A stretch of DNA of 64,000 nucleotides from JAEYFP01 sp964579795. GTDB lineage: Bacteria; Bacillota; Clostridia; Lachnospirales; Lachnospiraceae. The stretch spans positions 1-64,000 of the forward strand of contig CAZOHM010000003.1 in assembly GCA_964579795.1 (NCBI GenBank), written 5' to 3'. The stretch's first letter is position 1. Each line of letters opens with the position of its first letter. The position numbers were made by a program, and so were the translations under genes. The notes beneath the pieces were generated by a model. That model did no database searches. It saw only the letters and a list, made by a program, of their open reading frames with translations, and was not told where the DNA came from. Positions 44,113 to 53,207 of the stretch are shown one piece after another.

Positions 44113-45052
44113 GATATCGATTGTCGTACCGGTTTATTTTAATGACGATACATTAATGATGTTGTATGAGGATATGAAAGAAAAAATCCTTCATAAACTG
44201 GGTGACTATGAAATAGTATTTGTGGATGATGGCTCTGAGGATGATTCATGGAAAGTAATGAATCAGATCCGAGATATGGATGAAAACGTAAAATGTGTAC
44301 GGCTTTCCAGAAATTTTGGTGAGCATGCAGCGATTCTTGCCGGTCTATCCAGCTGTACAGGTGACTGTGCAGTGACAAAGCAGGCAGATCTGCAGGAAGA
44401 TTCTGAGCTGATATTGGAAATGTATGAAAGCTGGAAACGCGGAAATAAGGTTGTGCTGGCAGTGCGTGCACAACGGGATGATTCCGCAATCAAGAAGTTT
44501 TTTGCAAATCTATATTACAGTATTATTCGAAAAGTTGTAGAGAAAAAGATGCCAGTTGGCGGATTTGACTGTTATCTTCTGGATAGACAGGTGATTAGTG
44601 TATTACAGATGCTGGATGAAAAGAACTCGGCCCTGACCTTACAGGTGTTATGGGTAGGTTTTCAGTCAGAGAAAATTTATTTTCATCGAAAAGACCGTGA
44701 GGTTGGCAAATCCAGATGGACATTTGCGAAGAAATTCAAACTTGTATTGGATTCCATGATGAGCTTTTCATATTTCCCGATACGATTTATGTCTGGACTA
44801 GGAGCCGTCTGTGCAGTCATTTCCTTTTTATGGATTATTGAGGTTATTTTAGAACGGTTAATTGTTGGAACACCAATAGAAGGCTGGGCATCATTAATGT
44901 GTCTTGTGCTTTTTTCAGCAGGAATGATTCTTTTGACGCTTGGTATTTTAGGAGAATATTTGTGGAGAACGCTGGATGCGAGTCGCAATAGACCACCGTT
45001 TCTGATAGATTCAGTTAATGAGTGTAGAAATCAGCAGACAGACAAGTCATAG
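44105..45052 (+). CDS. Polyprenyl-phosphate glycosyltransferase, GtrB/DPM1/CsbB type
   Basis: 315 residues. A GT2 domain (SIVVPVYFNDDTL, FVDDGSEDDSW, RLSRNFGEHAAILAGL, acidic QADLQED, the VGGFDCYLLDR and EVGKSRW motifs) is followed by two C-terminal membrane helices (residues 227-250 and 264-286) and GEYLWRTLDASRNRP. Such enzymes join a sugar to undecaprenyl phosphate by a single phosphate, making the donor for GT-C transferases outside the cell. Its place after fdtA suggests the 3-amino sugar as donor. GGAGG lies 9 bases before ATG 44105. Confidence 0.9.
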   Translation: MSKISIVVPVYFNDDTLMMLYEDMKEKILHKLGDYEIVFVDDGSEDDSWKVMNQIRDMDENVKCVRLSRNFGEHAAILAGLSSCTGDCAVTKQADLQEDSELILEMYESWKRGNKVVLAVRAQRDDSAIKKFFANLYYSIIRKVVEKKMPVGGFDCYLLDRQVISVLQMLDEKNSALTLQVLWVGFQSEKIYFHRKDREVGKSRWTFAKKFKLVLDSMMSFSYFPIRFMSGLGAVCAVISFLWIIEVILERLIVGTPIEGWASLMCLVLFSAGMILLTLGILGEYLWRTLDASRNRPPFLIDSVNECRNQQTDKS

Positions 45053-45069
45053 AGTTTGGAGCATGGATA

Positions 45070-46527
45070 ATGGAACAAAAAGAAAAAAAGGAAGGCTTGC
45101 TGCAGAGCTTCGTTCAGTATTTTTACGGTAATTTCATTGTACTGCTGTTGGGATTTATTTCACTTCCCCTGATTACGCATGTAATGACTACGGATGAATA
45201 TGGAAGAACTGCTATGTTTACCTCGGCTGTTTCCATTATCTATATTTTTGCCATTTTAGGACTGGATCAGTCTTATATTCGTTTTTTTTATAAGGACGGG
45301 ATTAATCGGAAGAAGCTGCTGCTTCAGTGTTTACGTTTTCCAGTTCTTCTGATTTTTTTACTGGCTGGACTATATACAATAGGCTCCGCTTATTTTAATG
45401 GATTCCTGTTTGGCAGGAATGGCTGGGATATTACACTTCTTGTAACTGCGTATACAATTATTTCTGTGTTTGAACGGTTTCTGTTTCTGAATATCCGAAT
45501 GGAACAGAATGGAAAGCTGTATTCAAATCTGAATATTTTATCCAAAGTGTTATATATTGGTTTTATTTTTCTCTTCTATGTTGTTTTGGGAGATGATTTT
45601 CGAGTCGTTCTTTATGCAATGACATTACCGCTTGGTATTGTAACATTGATAGTTGGTGTTCGTTATCTGATTGTAAAGCGAAAAGAAAAAATCGCCCAGC
45701 ATGCTGTGACACAAAAAGAACTGCTTACTTATGGAATACCTTTCATTCCAATGCTTCTTATGGAATGGCTGTTGTCGTCCATGGACAAATGGTCAATCAA
45801 AATATACAGCGATTTTGCTGAAACAGGTGTCTATTCTGCTGCGATGCAGATCATGACCATTCTGCTGACATTTAAAATTACATATGTAGCATTCTGGGCA
45901 CCGGTTGCAATGGAAAAGTATGAAAAGGAGCCACAGGAGGTTTGCAAGGCTTGTTTTGTAGATATGTTCTCAAAGGTGCAGTTTCTATGTATGACTGCAG
46001 CATTTTTGCTGACTATATGCAGAGGAATTATCGTTTTAATACTGGGAGAAGGATATCGTGAGGCTATCCAAATAATTCCTTTTTTGACATTAATGCCAAT
46101 TTTAAGCATTTTGTTTGAAATGACCGGACAGGGAGTCAAGTTTACAGGAAAAATCAAATATTTTAACTATGCATCATTTGCAGCAATCATTTGTAACCTC
46201 GCTGGAAATACATTGCTTGTTCCGAGAATGGGTGGAATAGGTGCGGCAATTGCAACAGCTGTTACCTATATTGTTTATTTTATTCTCGGTACTCTTTTCT
46301 CCATAAAATGTTATCCTGTAAAGTATCAATTTCGGGAGTTTGTGCTGTCTCTTTGTTTTTATTGTGTATATGCGGCGTTTGCAACCTTTACAAAGAATCA
46401 GTGGTTGAGTGCAGGTGTTGGAATCATACTGCTTGTGCTGCACATATTCTGGAATCGCAGAACATTTATGGATCTTATGAAATTTGCCTTGAAGCTGCTT
46501 GATAAGGAACTAAAAGGAAGAAAATGA
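45070..46527 (+). CDS. Wzx-type polysaccharide flippase 3
   Basis: 485 residues with 12-14 membrane segments. FYGNFIVLLLGFISLPLITH and VMTTDEYGRTAMFTSAV form the N-terminal flippase signature, LTYGIPFIPMLLMEWLLSSM with DKWSIKIY the central one, and GGIGAAIATAVTYIVYF the late helix. GGAG lies 9 bases before ATG 45070. It is coupled by ATGA to the next gene. As the neighbour of a GtrB-like enzyme, it may move a lipid-linked unit containing the 3-amino sugar. Confidence 0.87.
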   Translation: MEQKEKKEGLLQSFVQYFYGNFIVLLLGFISLPLITHVMTTDEYGRTAMFTSAVSIIYIFAILGLDQSYIRFFYKDGINRKKLLLQCLRFPVLLIFLLAGLYTIGSAYFNGFLFGRNGWDITLLVTAYTIISVFERFLFLNIRMEQNGKLYSNLNILSKVLYIGFIFLFYVVLGDDFRVVLYAMTLPLGIVTLIVGVRYLIVKRKEKIAQHAVTQKELLTYGIPFIPMLLMEWLLSSMDKWSIKIYSDFAETGVYSAAMQIMTILLTFKITYVAFWAPVAMEKYEKEPQEVCKACFVDMFSKVQFLCMTAAFLLTICRGIIVLILGEGYREAIQIIPFLTLMPILSILFEMTGQGVKFTGKIKYFNYASFAAIICNLAGNTLLVPRMGGIGAAIATAVTYIVYFILGTLFSIKCYPVKYQFREFVLSLCFYCVYAAFATFTKNQWLSAGVGIILLVLHIFWNRRTFMDLMKFALKLLDKELKGRK

Positions 46528-47240
46528 TGAAATATATTGCGGTAGCTGTGCTGACAGTAATTGCATTCATACTGATGCATTGGAAAAAAAAATATTGTGT
46601 TCGAATATTTGCTGCGTTTATTCTTACAATGGTCATGCTGAGCATTGCATATAATGTGAAGGTGGCTTCACTTGTTGTACCGTTTTACAGGCCCTTTAAT
46701 CAGACGTTTTATCAGACTGATTTTTTGAAACAGGGAGAATATCCGGACAGCTTTCTAACGCTTTTGTTTAAAAACAGGATAGTTTACACAAAGGATGACA
46801 GAATGACGATTGATGAGTCTGTGGCTGAAGGGAAAAACTGGCTCTATGCTTATTATCATAATGAAAATGCAATCAATTTTATGGAACTGTCAGGTGCAAC
46901 AGTCATTCCTGATACTGCTTTGAATGATACGATGGTTGATGGAGAAGGAAAAAAGGACTTTCAGGATCTTGGATATGCCAATGACATGTTCCGTTATTCA
47001 TTTTTGTGCAACGATTTTTTTGAAGAGCTGGGTAACTATTTTACGTACTATTGGTATTACTCAGATTATCTGCCTGAAATTCATGTGTATTTGAACACAA
47101 CAGATACACAGAAATACGGAAATATATTTAATGCAGATGAGCTTGTTGTTTTATGGGATGGAAGTCCGGAAAATGAAGCAGAGAATCTGTACATTATGAC
47201 GAAAGCATATTATGAAGGAGAGGTGTCCAAATGGAAATGA
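46524..47240 (+). CDS. Unknown membrane-anchored protein
   Basis: 238 residues that I do not recognise. Two membrane helices (about residues 4-20 and 27-48) are followed by a ~190-residue domain likely outside the cell, rich in aromatic residues (for example FTYYWYYSDYLPEIHVY) and with a short Rossmann-like end (ELVVLWDGSPENEAENLYI). The plan, two helices and an outer domain, resembles the separate C-terminal halves at 1746, 4887 and 60250 but without clear sequence identity. It is coupled on both sides: ATGA with the flippase and a 10-base overlap with the next membrane protein. Confidence 0.55.
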   Translation: MMKYIAVAVLTVIAFILMHWKKKYCVRIFAAFILTMVMLSIAYNVKVASLVVPFYRPFNQTFYQTDFLKQGEYPDSFLTLLFKNRIVYTKDDRMTIDESVAEGKNWLYAYYHNENAINFMELSGATVIPDTALNDTMVDGEGKKDFQDLGYANDMFRYSFLCNDFFEELGNYFTYYWYYSDYLPEIHVYLNTTDTQKYGNIFNADELVVLWDGSPENEAENLYIMTKAYYEGEVSKWK

Positions 47241-48751
47241 TTCAGCTCCCGATATCTTATTTTCTTCAACAGTTTACAGGAACATTTTTTTTGAATCAAG
47301 TATTGACAATTCTGATACTGTTTGCATTTGGATTATTTGTAATGAGTTGTCTTGGAAGGGGAGTCCACGACTGCTGGACAGTTCTCCTTGCGTATCCGAT
47401 AGGACTGGCTGTTTTTGTACTCGCTTCCTTTTTTCTGTTACTTGTTCATATTCCGTATAAAACCTGGAGTGTTCTATTAACACTTTTTATATTCAGTATG
47501 TTGTTGCTTTTATGGAAAAAACCGATTAAGTGTCTACAATCAGAATGGAAGCAAAACAGGTGGAAGCTGCTTTTAGTCACTGTTACTGTGGTTCTGTTAG
47601 CAGTGATTGCTGTGTCAGGAATATTGTCAGTAAGTCTGTCGAATGATTCGATGTACTACTATTCCATGTATTCAAGAGCTCTTGTAAAGTATGGTGAGTA
47701 CCGTAGAGAGTTTAATGTATTTCTGACAGATGTCGGACAGGGTGCGGCAATTGTTGGAACACTTCCGTTTTTCTTTGGATTTAATGAGACTTTTGGTATT
47801 CAGCAATTTTTTAATATGAATTTTATCTGTATATTTGCATATGCGGTTTTTGAGCAGGCTAAAAAAGCAGGGCTATGTACACGCCATAAGGCAGAGATGA
47901 TTGCAGGCTTCTCCATTTTAGTGTTACTTAGTAGCATGCCGTTTTTGATTGTATCTAAATGGGCAATGGCAAATGTTTATTTTATGGAATATCTATTTAT
48001 ATTTTGCTATCTGGCATATCGTTTTCAACCAATTGGCGAAAAATGTGAGGAGGGCATTCTTTTTACGCTGGGCATTCTGATTGCGATGTTATCCATTCTC
48101 AGAATGGAAGGAACTATTTTTGTCCTATTTACGCTTTTGTGTATTTCCATGCTTGCATACAAAAATAGAGATTTATTTTGCAGCTTTCTATTGCCGGTTG
48201 CTCTATTGCAGCTTGCATATGATATTCGGGTTTTCATATCCATGGATATCATAGCACCATATACGTTTTTAACAGAAAAAAAGGCATTTATACAGATGGT
48301 CGGTCTTGGTATGGTGGCAATTTATTTTCTTGTAATCAGAGGAAGATTTTTCGTAAAATTACAAAGGCATATTCAATGGATAATTATGGGCGGACTGCTG
48401 TTTTGTAATATAGGACTGTTTTCTCTGGACACCTCTCTGTATGTCGGAAATCTGCAGGCATTTGCCAAGAATCTGTTCAATCAGAGCGGTTGGGGTTTAC
48501 TGCCGTGCTTTGCCATTGCAGTATGGATACTGTTGCCTAAGAAGGGGTATTCGTTTGCCTATTCAGATTTGCTGTGGCTTGGATATCTGCTGACTACACT
48601 TGCTGTATGCTGGGCACGGGATGGCGTGTTACGAGAAGGCGTCGGTGATTCAGGAAACCGGGTACTTTTGCAGATTGTACCGCTTGTTGTATATGCACTG
48701 ACTATGCAGGTAATCTGGTGGCTTGGAACGATTGAAAAAGAAAAGCTCTAG
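47231..48751 (+). CDS. Unknown polytopic membrane protein, GT-C-like
   Basis: 506 residues with about 12-13 membrane segments. After the fourth helix a loop reads SNDSMYYYSMYSRALVKYGE, in the place where the split-family proteins carry DAAYYVANVATSVETN; the Asp in this first outer loop is what GT-C transferases use. Later helices include ILRMEGTIFVLFTLLCISM. GGAGAGG precedes ATG 47231. With the preceding 238-aa protein it may form a two-part unit like 3802/4887. The stop is shared, base for base, with the opposing gene (CTAG 48748-48751). Confidence 0.55.
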   Translation: MEMIQLPISYFLQQFTGTFFLNQVLTILILFAFGLFVMSCLGRGVHDCWTVLLAYPIGLAVFVLASFFLLLVHIPYKTWSVLLTLFIFSMLLLLWKKPIKCLQSEWKQNRWKLLLVTVTVVLLAVIAVSGILSVSLSNDSMYYYSMYSRALVKYGEYRREFNVFLTDVGQGAAIVGTLPFFFGFNETFGIQQFFNMNFICIFAYAVFEQAKKAGLCTRHKAEMIAGFSILVLLSSMPFLIVSKWAMANVYFMEYLFIFCYLAYRFQPIGEKCEEGILFTLGILIAMLSILRMEGTIFVLFTLLCISMLAYKNRDLFCSFLLPVALLQLAYDIRVFISMDIIAPYTFLTEKKAFIQMVGLGMVAIYFLVIRGRFFVKLQRHIQWIIMGGLLFCNIGLFSLDTSLYVGNLQAFAKNLFNQSGWGLLPCFAIAVWILLPKKGYSFAYSDLLWLGYLLTTLAVCWARDGVLREGVGDSGNRVLLQIVPLVVYALTMQVIWWLGTIEKEKL

Positions 48752-49926
48752 ATTAGTAATGACATAAGCTGTTTATGCAGCTGATTTGCTCTTGATTCCC
48801 AGGTATGGCTTTCCATTGCACTCATGAGTCCTGCCTGGGATATTTTTATGCACATTTCAGGTGTCAGACTGGCAATCAGCTCCGGTAAAGACTGTATTTC
48901 TTTTAGAGAGTACAGCATGGCATTTTCGCCGCTTTTAAGAACAGTGTCCAGATAACTGCTGCTGTCTGTGAGACAGACTGCGCCGTTTAACATGGAATTG
49001 AATATGCGATCATGAGCGCCGGCTTTGAACCAGGGCATAATGTTAACAGAGATTTTTGCTTTGCTGATTAGCTCTAAGCATGTCAGAGAATTCGTGAAAG
49101 GTTCAATTATCAGGTTTTCAGGATGTCTAACAGTGAGCGTATCCCATCCTTTGCCGACGACATGAATCTGTAAGCCGGCATCTGAATCAGTAATTGTTTT
49201 GATGATGGCACTACGCATACGGTTTCGAACAGACATATCCACATACATCATATATGGCATCATCTGCTTTATTTCAGCTTCAGTAATTTCAGGAATATCA
49301 CGTTTTAAAAACTGTTCGGCACATGCCTCTACTGTAAGAGAGGGGTGTGTTAGAAGATATTCAATCATTTCTTCGTAGAAATTCTGTGAGTCAGAATCCA
49401 TGCTTTTGATGTAGGAACGCATTTTTTCTTCGCATGTATAGTTTCCGCAAAAAATTAAATCAACAGGACGTTCAGTGATTTCATAAAAAGCTGCACAATT
49501 CGGTTTGGCCAGTGCTGTTCCACCAAGTGGAAGAAAGCCGCCAAGCTGAATATCAGAAAAAAAACGTTGCATAAATACTTCATGATTATGGTCAATGGAA
49601 ATCTGAATATAGCGGGATGGAACAGCATTTAACATATCATAATAAAACAGTGGATGGTCTACAACAATGTTTATAAAGGGAATGTCATAATGTGACCAGA
49701 GATTATGCCCGGACAAGTCTTCGGCGAGCATTCCCTGAAAATTGAAGCTTATTGCAAGTGTTTCACCGGGAATATGGAAATTCAAAAAAGCAGATATAGA
49801 TTTTTGAGGCTTTTTTGCGTCCATGCATAATACAGAGTAGCCAAGTGTTTCAAATGTCTTAGCAATCTCATGTAAAAAGAACTGCTGCGTTTCTATGATG
49901 TTTTGAAATATAATAAGTTTTTTCAT
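48748..49926 (-). CDS. CgeB-like family glycosyltransferase (GT-B)
   Basis: 392 residues read on the minus strand from ATG 49926-49924, coupled to the gene before it by TAATG. The N-terminus KLIIFQNIIETQQFFLHEIA and SFNFQGMLAEDLS lead to FINIVVDHPLFYYDML, typical of the DUF3880/CgeB group. The C-domain has LISKAKISVNIMPWFKAGAH with DRIFNSMLNGAVCLTDSS, the donor site of Glyco_trans_1_2 proteins. An upstream in-frame start (49956) would lie inside the previous gene and lacks a ribosome site. Substrate unknown. Confidence 0.8.
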   Translation of the reverse strand: MKKLIIFQNIIETQQFFLHEIAKTFETLGYSVLCMDAKKPQKSISAFLNFHIPGETLAISFNFQGMLAEDLSGHNLWSHYDIPFINIVVDHPLFYYDMLNAVPSRYIQISIDHNHEVFMQRFFSDIQLGGFLPLGGTALAKPNCAAFYEITERPVDLIFCGNYTCEEKMRSYIKSMDSDSQNFYEEMIEYLLTHPSLTVEACAEQFLKRDIPEITEAEIKQMMPYMMYVDMSVRNRMRSAIIKTITDSDAGLQIHVVGKGWDTLTVRHPENLIIEPFTNSLTCLELISKAKISVNIMPWFKAGAHDRIFNSMLNGAVCLTDSSSYLDTVLKSGENAMLYSLKEIQSLPELIASLTPEMCIKISQAGLMSAMESHTWESRANQLHKQLMSLLI

Positions 49927-51716
49927 TATTTCTGCCTTTGATACAGCGTTCCACATGGGACAGATAATTGTTCATAATTGTGTGCTGTTACATAATCAAG
50001 CAGATATCCACCGATTTTATTTTGATTGGGAGATGGGTCTGCCTCAACATCTCCACATGTGTCATAGGAGCCGTATTCCTCGTCAAGAACAAGAATCAAA
50101 TCAGGAAAACGAGAAGGATTCATTTCGTAATAAGGTTTCAGACGTTTACTGTCAAAGGCTGTCCTCCATGTAGTTGGTGCTGCACATGTTAAATCAGAGC
50201 ACATATATCCAAACGGAAGAAGCTTTGTAATAAACAGCGTCTGTGCGGGCGTTTCTGTTGAATCAGACTGGCAGTAGGATTTTATTGTATCGTATACTGT
50301 TTTATACATGGAGAAATGTTCAGGTGTCGTATAAAGACCACGTGCGGGACCTTCTGTGATTTTTGTGGTCAGATTCTGCAAGGGTGCATCGCGGTATATA
50401 TTGACAACTCTGAGTGTAACTGTCTGAACAACTGTAATACAGATGACGGTTGTACATAAAATGCTTAACAGCATTGCGGCGCCATGTCCTGTTTTCTGTA
50501 TCATCACAGTATTAATCTGCTCGGTTGAAAAATCATATATAAAAATGATTGCAGCAATGGAAGCAATAAAATGCCCCATGGAAAGAATGTATAAATATCC
50601 ATTTGAAGAATAGCTGAATACAATTGAGAAAATCATGCCGCCTGCAAACAATAAGAAAAACAGCTTCCAGTTTTTCTTTTTTGTCAGAAAGAACAGCGGA
50701 AGAGCTGTCATACAGATGGCGGTCTGAATATAGCCGGTATGGTTCAGACTGAAAATGAAATAGAACAGAAACAATATCATATCCAAGCCAACAGCGATTT
50801 TTCTGAGTAACGAAGAAAGAAAACGACCAGTGGCAAAGGCCGCAAGAATCAGCGCATAGCCGGCATATGCAGCATATCCGTACACGTCATTAATTCCTAT
50901 AAAAAATTTCTTGAGAGGATAAATCAGACTTGTTTCATGCTCCTCATCAGACAGAATATAGGGAATGGCATTGATTAAATCCGGAATGGATACAGTCGAT
51001 AGCAGATAGATAAAAAACAGAACAGCAGGAATACAAATCCCAAGCAGTGTATAGAGACAAATAGTAATCAAATCCGCCTGCTTGACAGTCTCTCTCCAGG
51101 ATGAAGGAAATACAGAAGCCCTGCAAATCAACAGGAGCAGGAGAATGCCGGCAATTACTATGAAATAAGCAACAGCCATAGTAGGCAGTGCTAATACACA
51201 AAGCGCGAATAAAATACCGGAAAAAACCAGATGCTTCTTTTGCTTTGTTTGATAGTAATCATAAATTAAAAGCATAGACATAACAAAGCAATGGACAGAA
51301 ATCGTATAGTATGAAAGAGTTGCGATGTTCAGATGTGTATAGAACATAACGCAGACAGCACAGAACAATGCAATGACCTCTCTTGTATTTCTCTTTACGA
51401 TTCGAAAAACAAGAAGACTGGATGCAGCGGAGAATATGACAAAGCAAACTCGAAAATAAAGAATAATGCCAGATGTAGAGCCTGTGAAAAACATATATAT
51501 GGAAAAAAGAGGAAGCAGAAGCACGGATGAAAGCTGTGTAGGAAACCATTCATGCAGAAAAATGCTGTCGCCCTGAAAAAAACGATATGTTGTAGAGAAA
51601 TAGAAAGTTTCGTCTGACCAGCAGAAACTGAAAATACACTTACAAAGCAAAAGAAGAAACCCCAGACAAAGTATGATATAAGGGTAATATGCAGTAAAAA
51701 ATTTTTTGAATGACAT
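49926..51716 (-). CDS. Large membrane protein, GT-C-like glycosyltransferase candidate
   Basis: 596 residues with about 12 membrane segments and a ~150-residue C-terminal outer domain. The first outer loop reads FCWSDETFYFSTTYRFFQGD; an acidic pair here is the hallmark of GT-C enzymes that take sugar from polyprenyl phosphate. MFYTHLNIATLSYYTISVH follows. AAAGGAG lies 5 bases before ATG 51716. It begins the only minus-strand operon, driven by the promoter at 51768-51796. The GtrB-like protein at 44105 would be a suitable donor maker. The family is inferred from topology, not from a match. Confidence 0.65.
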   Translation of the reverse strand: MSFKKFFTAYYPYIILCLGFLLLLCKCIFSFCWSDETFYFSTTYRFFQGDSIFLHEWFPTQLSSVLLLPLFSIYMFFTGSTSGIILYFRVCFVIFSAASSLLVFRIVKRNTREVIALFCAVCVMFYTHLNIATLSYYTISVHCFVMSMLLIYDYYQTKQKKHLVFSGILFALCVLALPTMAVAYFIVIAGILLLLLICRASVFPSSWRETVKQADLITICLYTLLGICIPAVLFFIYLLSTVSIPDLINAIPYILSDEEHETSLIYPLKKFFIGINDVYGYAAYAGYALILAAFATGRFLSSLLRKIAVGLDMILFLFYFIFSLNHTGYIQTAICMTALPLFFLTKKKNWKLFFLLFAGGMIFSIVFSYSSNGYLYILSMGHFIASIAAIIFIYDFSTEQINTVMIQKTGHGAAMLLSILCTTVICITVVQTVTLRVVNIYRDAPLQNLTTKITEGPARGLYTTPEHFSMYKTVYDTIKSYCQSDSTETPAQTLFITKLLPFGYMCSDLTCAAPTTWRTAFDSKRLKPYYEMNPSRFPDLILVLDEEYGSYDTCGDVEADPSPNQNKIGGYLLDYVTAHNYEQLSVPCGTLYQRQK

Positions 51717-51730
51717 AGAAACTCCTTTAG

Positions 51731-51759
51731 TTGGATAATTTTATAAAGTGTGATATAAT
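51731..51759 (+). promoter_or_regulatory. Promoter of the dehydrogenase/YfhO operon
   Basis: TTGGAT (51731-51736), 17 bases, TATAAT (51754-51759). The predicted start near 51766 lies inside the opposing promoter's footprint. Confidence 0.6.
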
Positions 51760-51767
51760 CAAAAATT

Positions 51768-51796
51768 AGTATAGCGTATTCTGCGTGCGTTTTCAA
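51768..51796 (-). promoter_or_regulatory. Promoter of the minus-strand GT-C operon
   Basis: On the minus strand, TTGAAA (51796-51791), a 17-base spacer and TATACT (51773-51768). The two -10 boxes are eight bases apart and the transcripts cross, so the polymerases cannot bind both at once. Confidence 0.6.
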
Positions 51797-51859
51797 CTCG
51801 ATGCAGAGTTCTTCTGTATTAATTTTTGTGATATATATATGGAGATAGAGGAAGAGAAG

Positions 51860-53179
51860 ATGAGCTTATATAAAAAAATTGTGGACAGGCAGGAAAAAAT
51901 TGCTCTTGTGGGACTTGGATATGTTGGCATGCCAATTGCTGTTGCATTTGCCAGAAAAGCGGATGTGATTGGATTTGATTTGAATCAGGAGAAAATTAAG
52001 GCATATCAGACCGGAATAGATCCGACAATGGAAGTAGGAGATGAGGCAATAGCAGCGACAACAGTTTCTTTCACCTCGGATGAGAGCAGACTGAGAGAAG
52101 CAAAGTTTCATATTGTAGCTGTTCCTACCCCAATCAATTTAGATAAATCTCCGGACTTACAGCCGGTGGAATCAGCAAGCAGGCTGCTTGGAAAAAATCT
52201 TGTAAAGGGTTCAATTGTTGTATATGAATCAACTGTATATCCGGGAGTGACAGAAGATATCTGTGTTCCGATTCTTGAAGAGGAATCTGGACTTGTATGC
52301 GGTGTTGATTTTAAAGTCGGTTATTCACCGGAACGAATCAATCCGGGTGATAAGGTGCATCGTCTTGAAAATATTAAAAAGATTGTATCGGGAATGGATA
52401 GCGAGTCATTAGAGGAAATCGCAAGTGTTTATGAACTTGTGATAGAGGCTGGTGTACACAGAGCCGGCAGTATTAAGGTTGCTGAGGCGGCAAAGGTTGT
52501 AGAAAATTCGCAAAGAGATATTAATATTGCGTTTATTAACGAACTTTCAATGGCATTTGATAAAATGGGAATAGATACGACAGAAGTTATTGACGCAATG
52601 AATACAAAGTGGAATGCACTGGGTTTCCGTCCGGGACTTGTCGGAGGACATTGCATAGGTGTGGATCCGTATTATTTTATTTATGAGGCTGAAAAGCTCG
52701 GCTACCATTCCAGACTGATTTCTGCCGGCCGACAGATTAATGACGATATGCCGGCATTTGTCGGAGATCAGATTATCAAACAGCTTGTGCTTGCCAACAA
52801 GCAGGTAAAGCAGTCAAAGGTTATATTCTTTGGAGCAACATTTAAAGAAAACTGTCCGGATGTCAGAAATTCCAAGGTAATGGAAATTATTAAATATCTG
52901 GCACAGTTTGAAATAAGACCAGTGTTAATTGATCCATTGGCTGATCCTGCTGAAGTAAAACGAACATACGGGTATCCGTTATCTGAGATAAATGAGGCCT
53001 ATGATGCGGATTGTCTCGTACTGGCAGTTGCACATGAGGAGTTCAGAAGCTGGTCGATTGAACAGTGGAATAAATTTTTCAAGGAATGTCCTGCAAAGGA
53101 AAGAGTTGTGATAGATATTAAATCAATCCTAAGTAAAGAACAGATTACCGCAATGGGCTGTCATTACTGGAGACTATAA
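51860..53179 (+). CDS. UDP-N-acetylhexosamine 6-dehydrogenase, WbpO/TviB type
   Basis: 439 residues, NAD-dependent. IALVGLGYVGMPIAVAFARK binds NAD, AVPTPINLDKSPDL and YESTVYPGVTED follow, then GYSPERINPGD. The catalytic Cys is in VGGHCIGVDPYYF near residue 266. The Y-H-S-R-L-I-S-A-G-R-Q-I-N-D stretch is characteristic of the WbpO/TviB (UDP-GlcNAc or GalNAc to uronic acid) branch rather than UDP-glucose dehydrogenase. ATG 51860 has AGAGG 8 bases upstream; the frame is open 75 bases further but without conserved residues. Confidence 0.88.
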   Translation: MSLYKKIVDRQEKIALVGLGYVGMPIAVAFARKADVIGFDLNQEKIKAYQTGIDPTMEVGDEAIAATTVSFTSDESRLREAKFHIVAVPTPINLDKSPDLQPVESASRLLGKNLVKGSIVVYESTVYPGVTEDICVPILEEESGLVCGVDFKVGYSPERINPGDKVHRLENIKKIVSGMDSESLEEIASVYELVIEAGVHRAGSIKVAEAAKVVENSQRDINIAFINELSMAFDKMGIDTTEVIDAMNTKWNALGFRPGLVGGHCIGVDPYYFIYEAEKLGYHSRLISAGRQINDDMPAFVGDQIIKQLVLANKQVKQSKVIFFGATFKENCPDVRNSKVMEIIKYLAQFEIRPVLIDPLADPAEVKRTYGYPLSEINEAYDADCLVLAVAHEEFRSWSIEQWNKFFKECPAKERVVIDIKSILSKEQITAMGCHYWRL

Positions 53180-53207
53180 TGCGAATAAGCAGTCAGGGTG
53201 AAGGATT

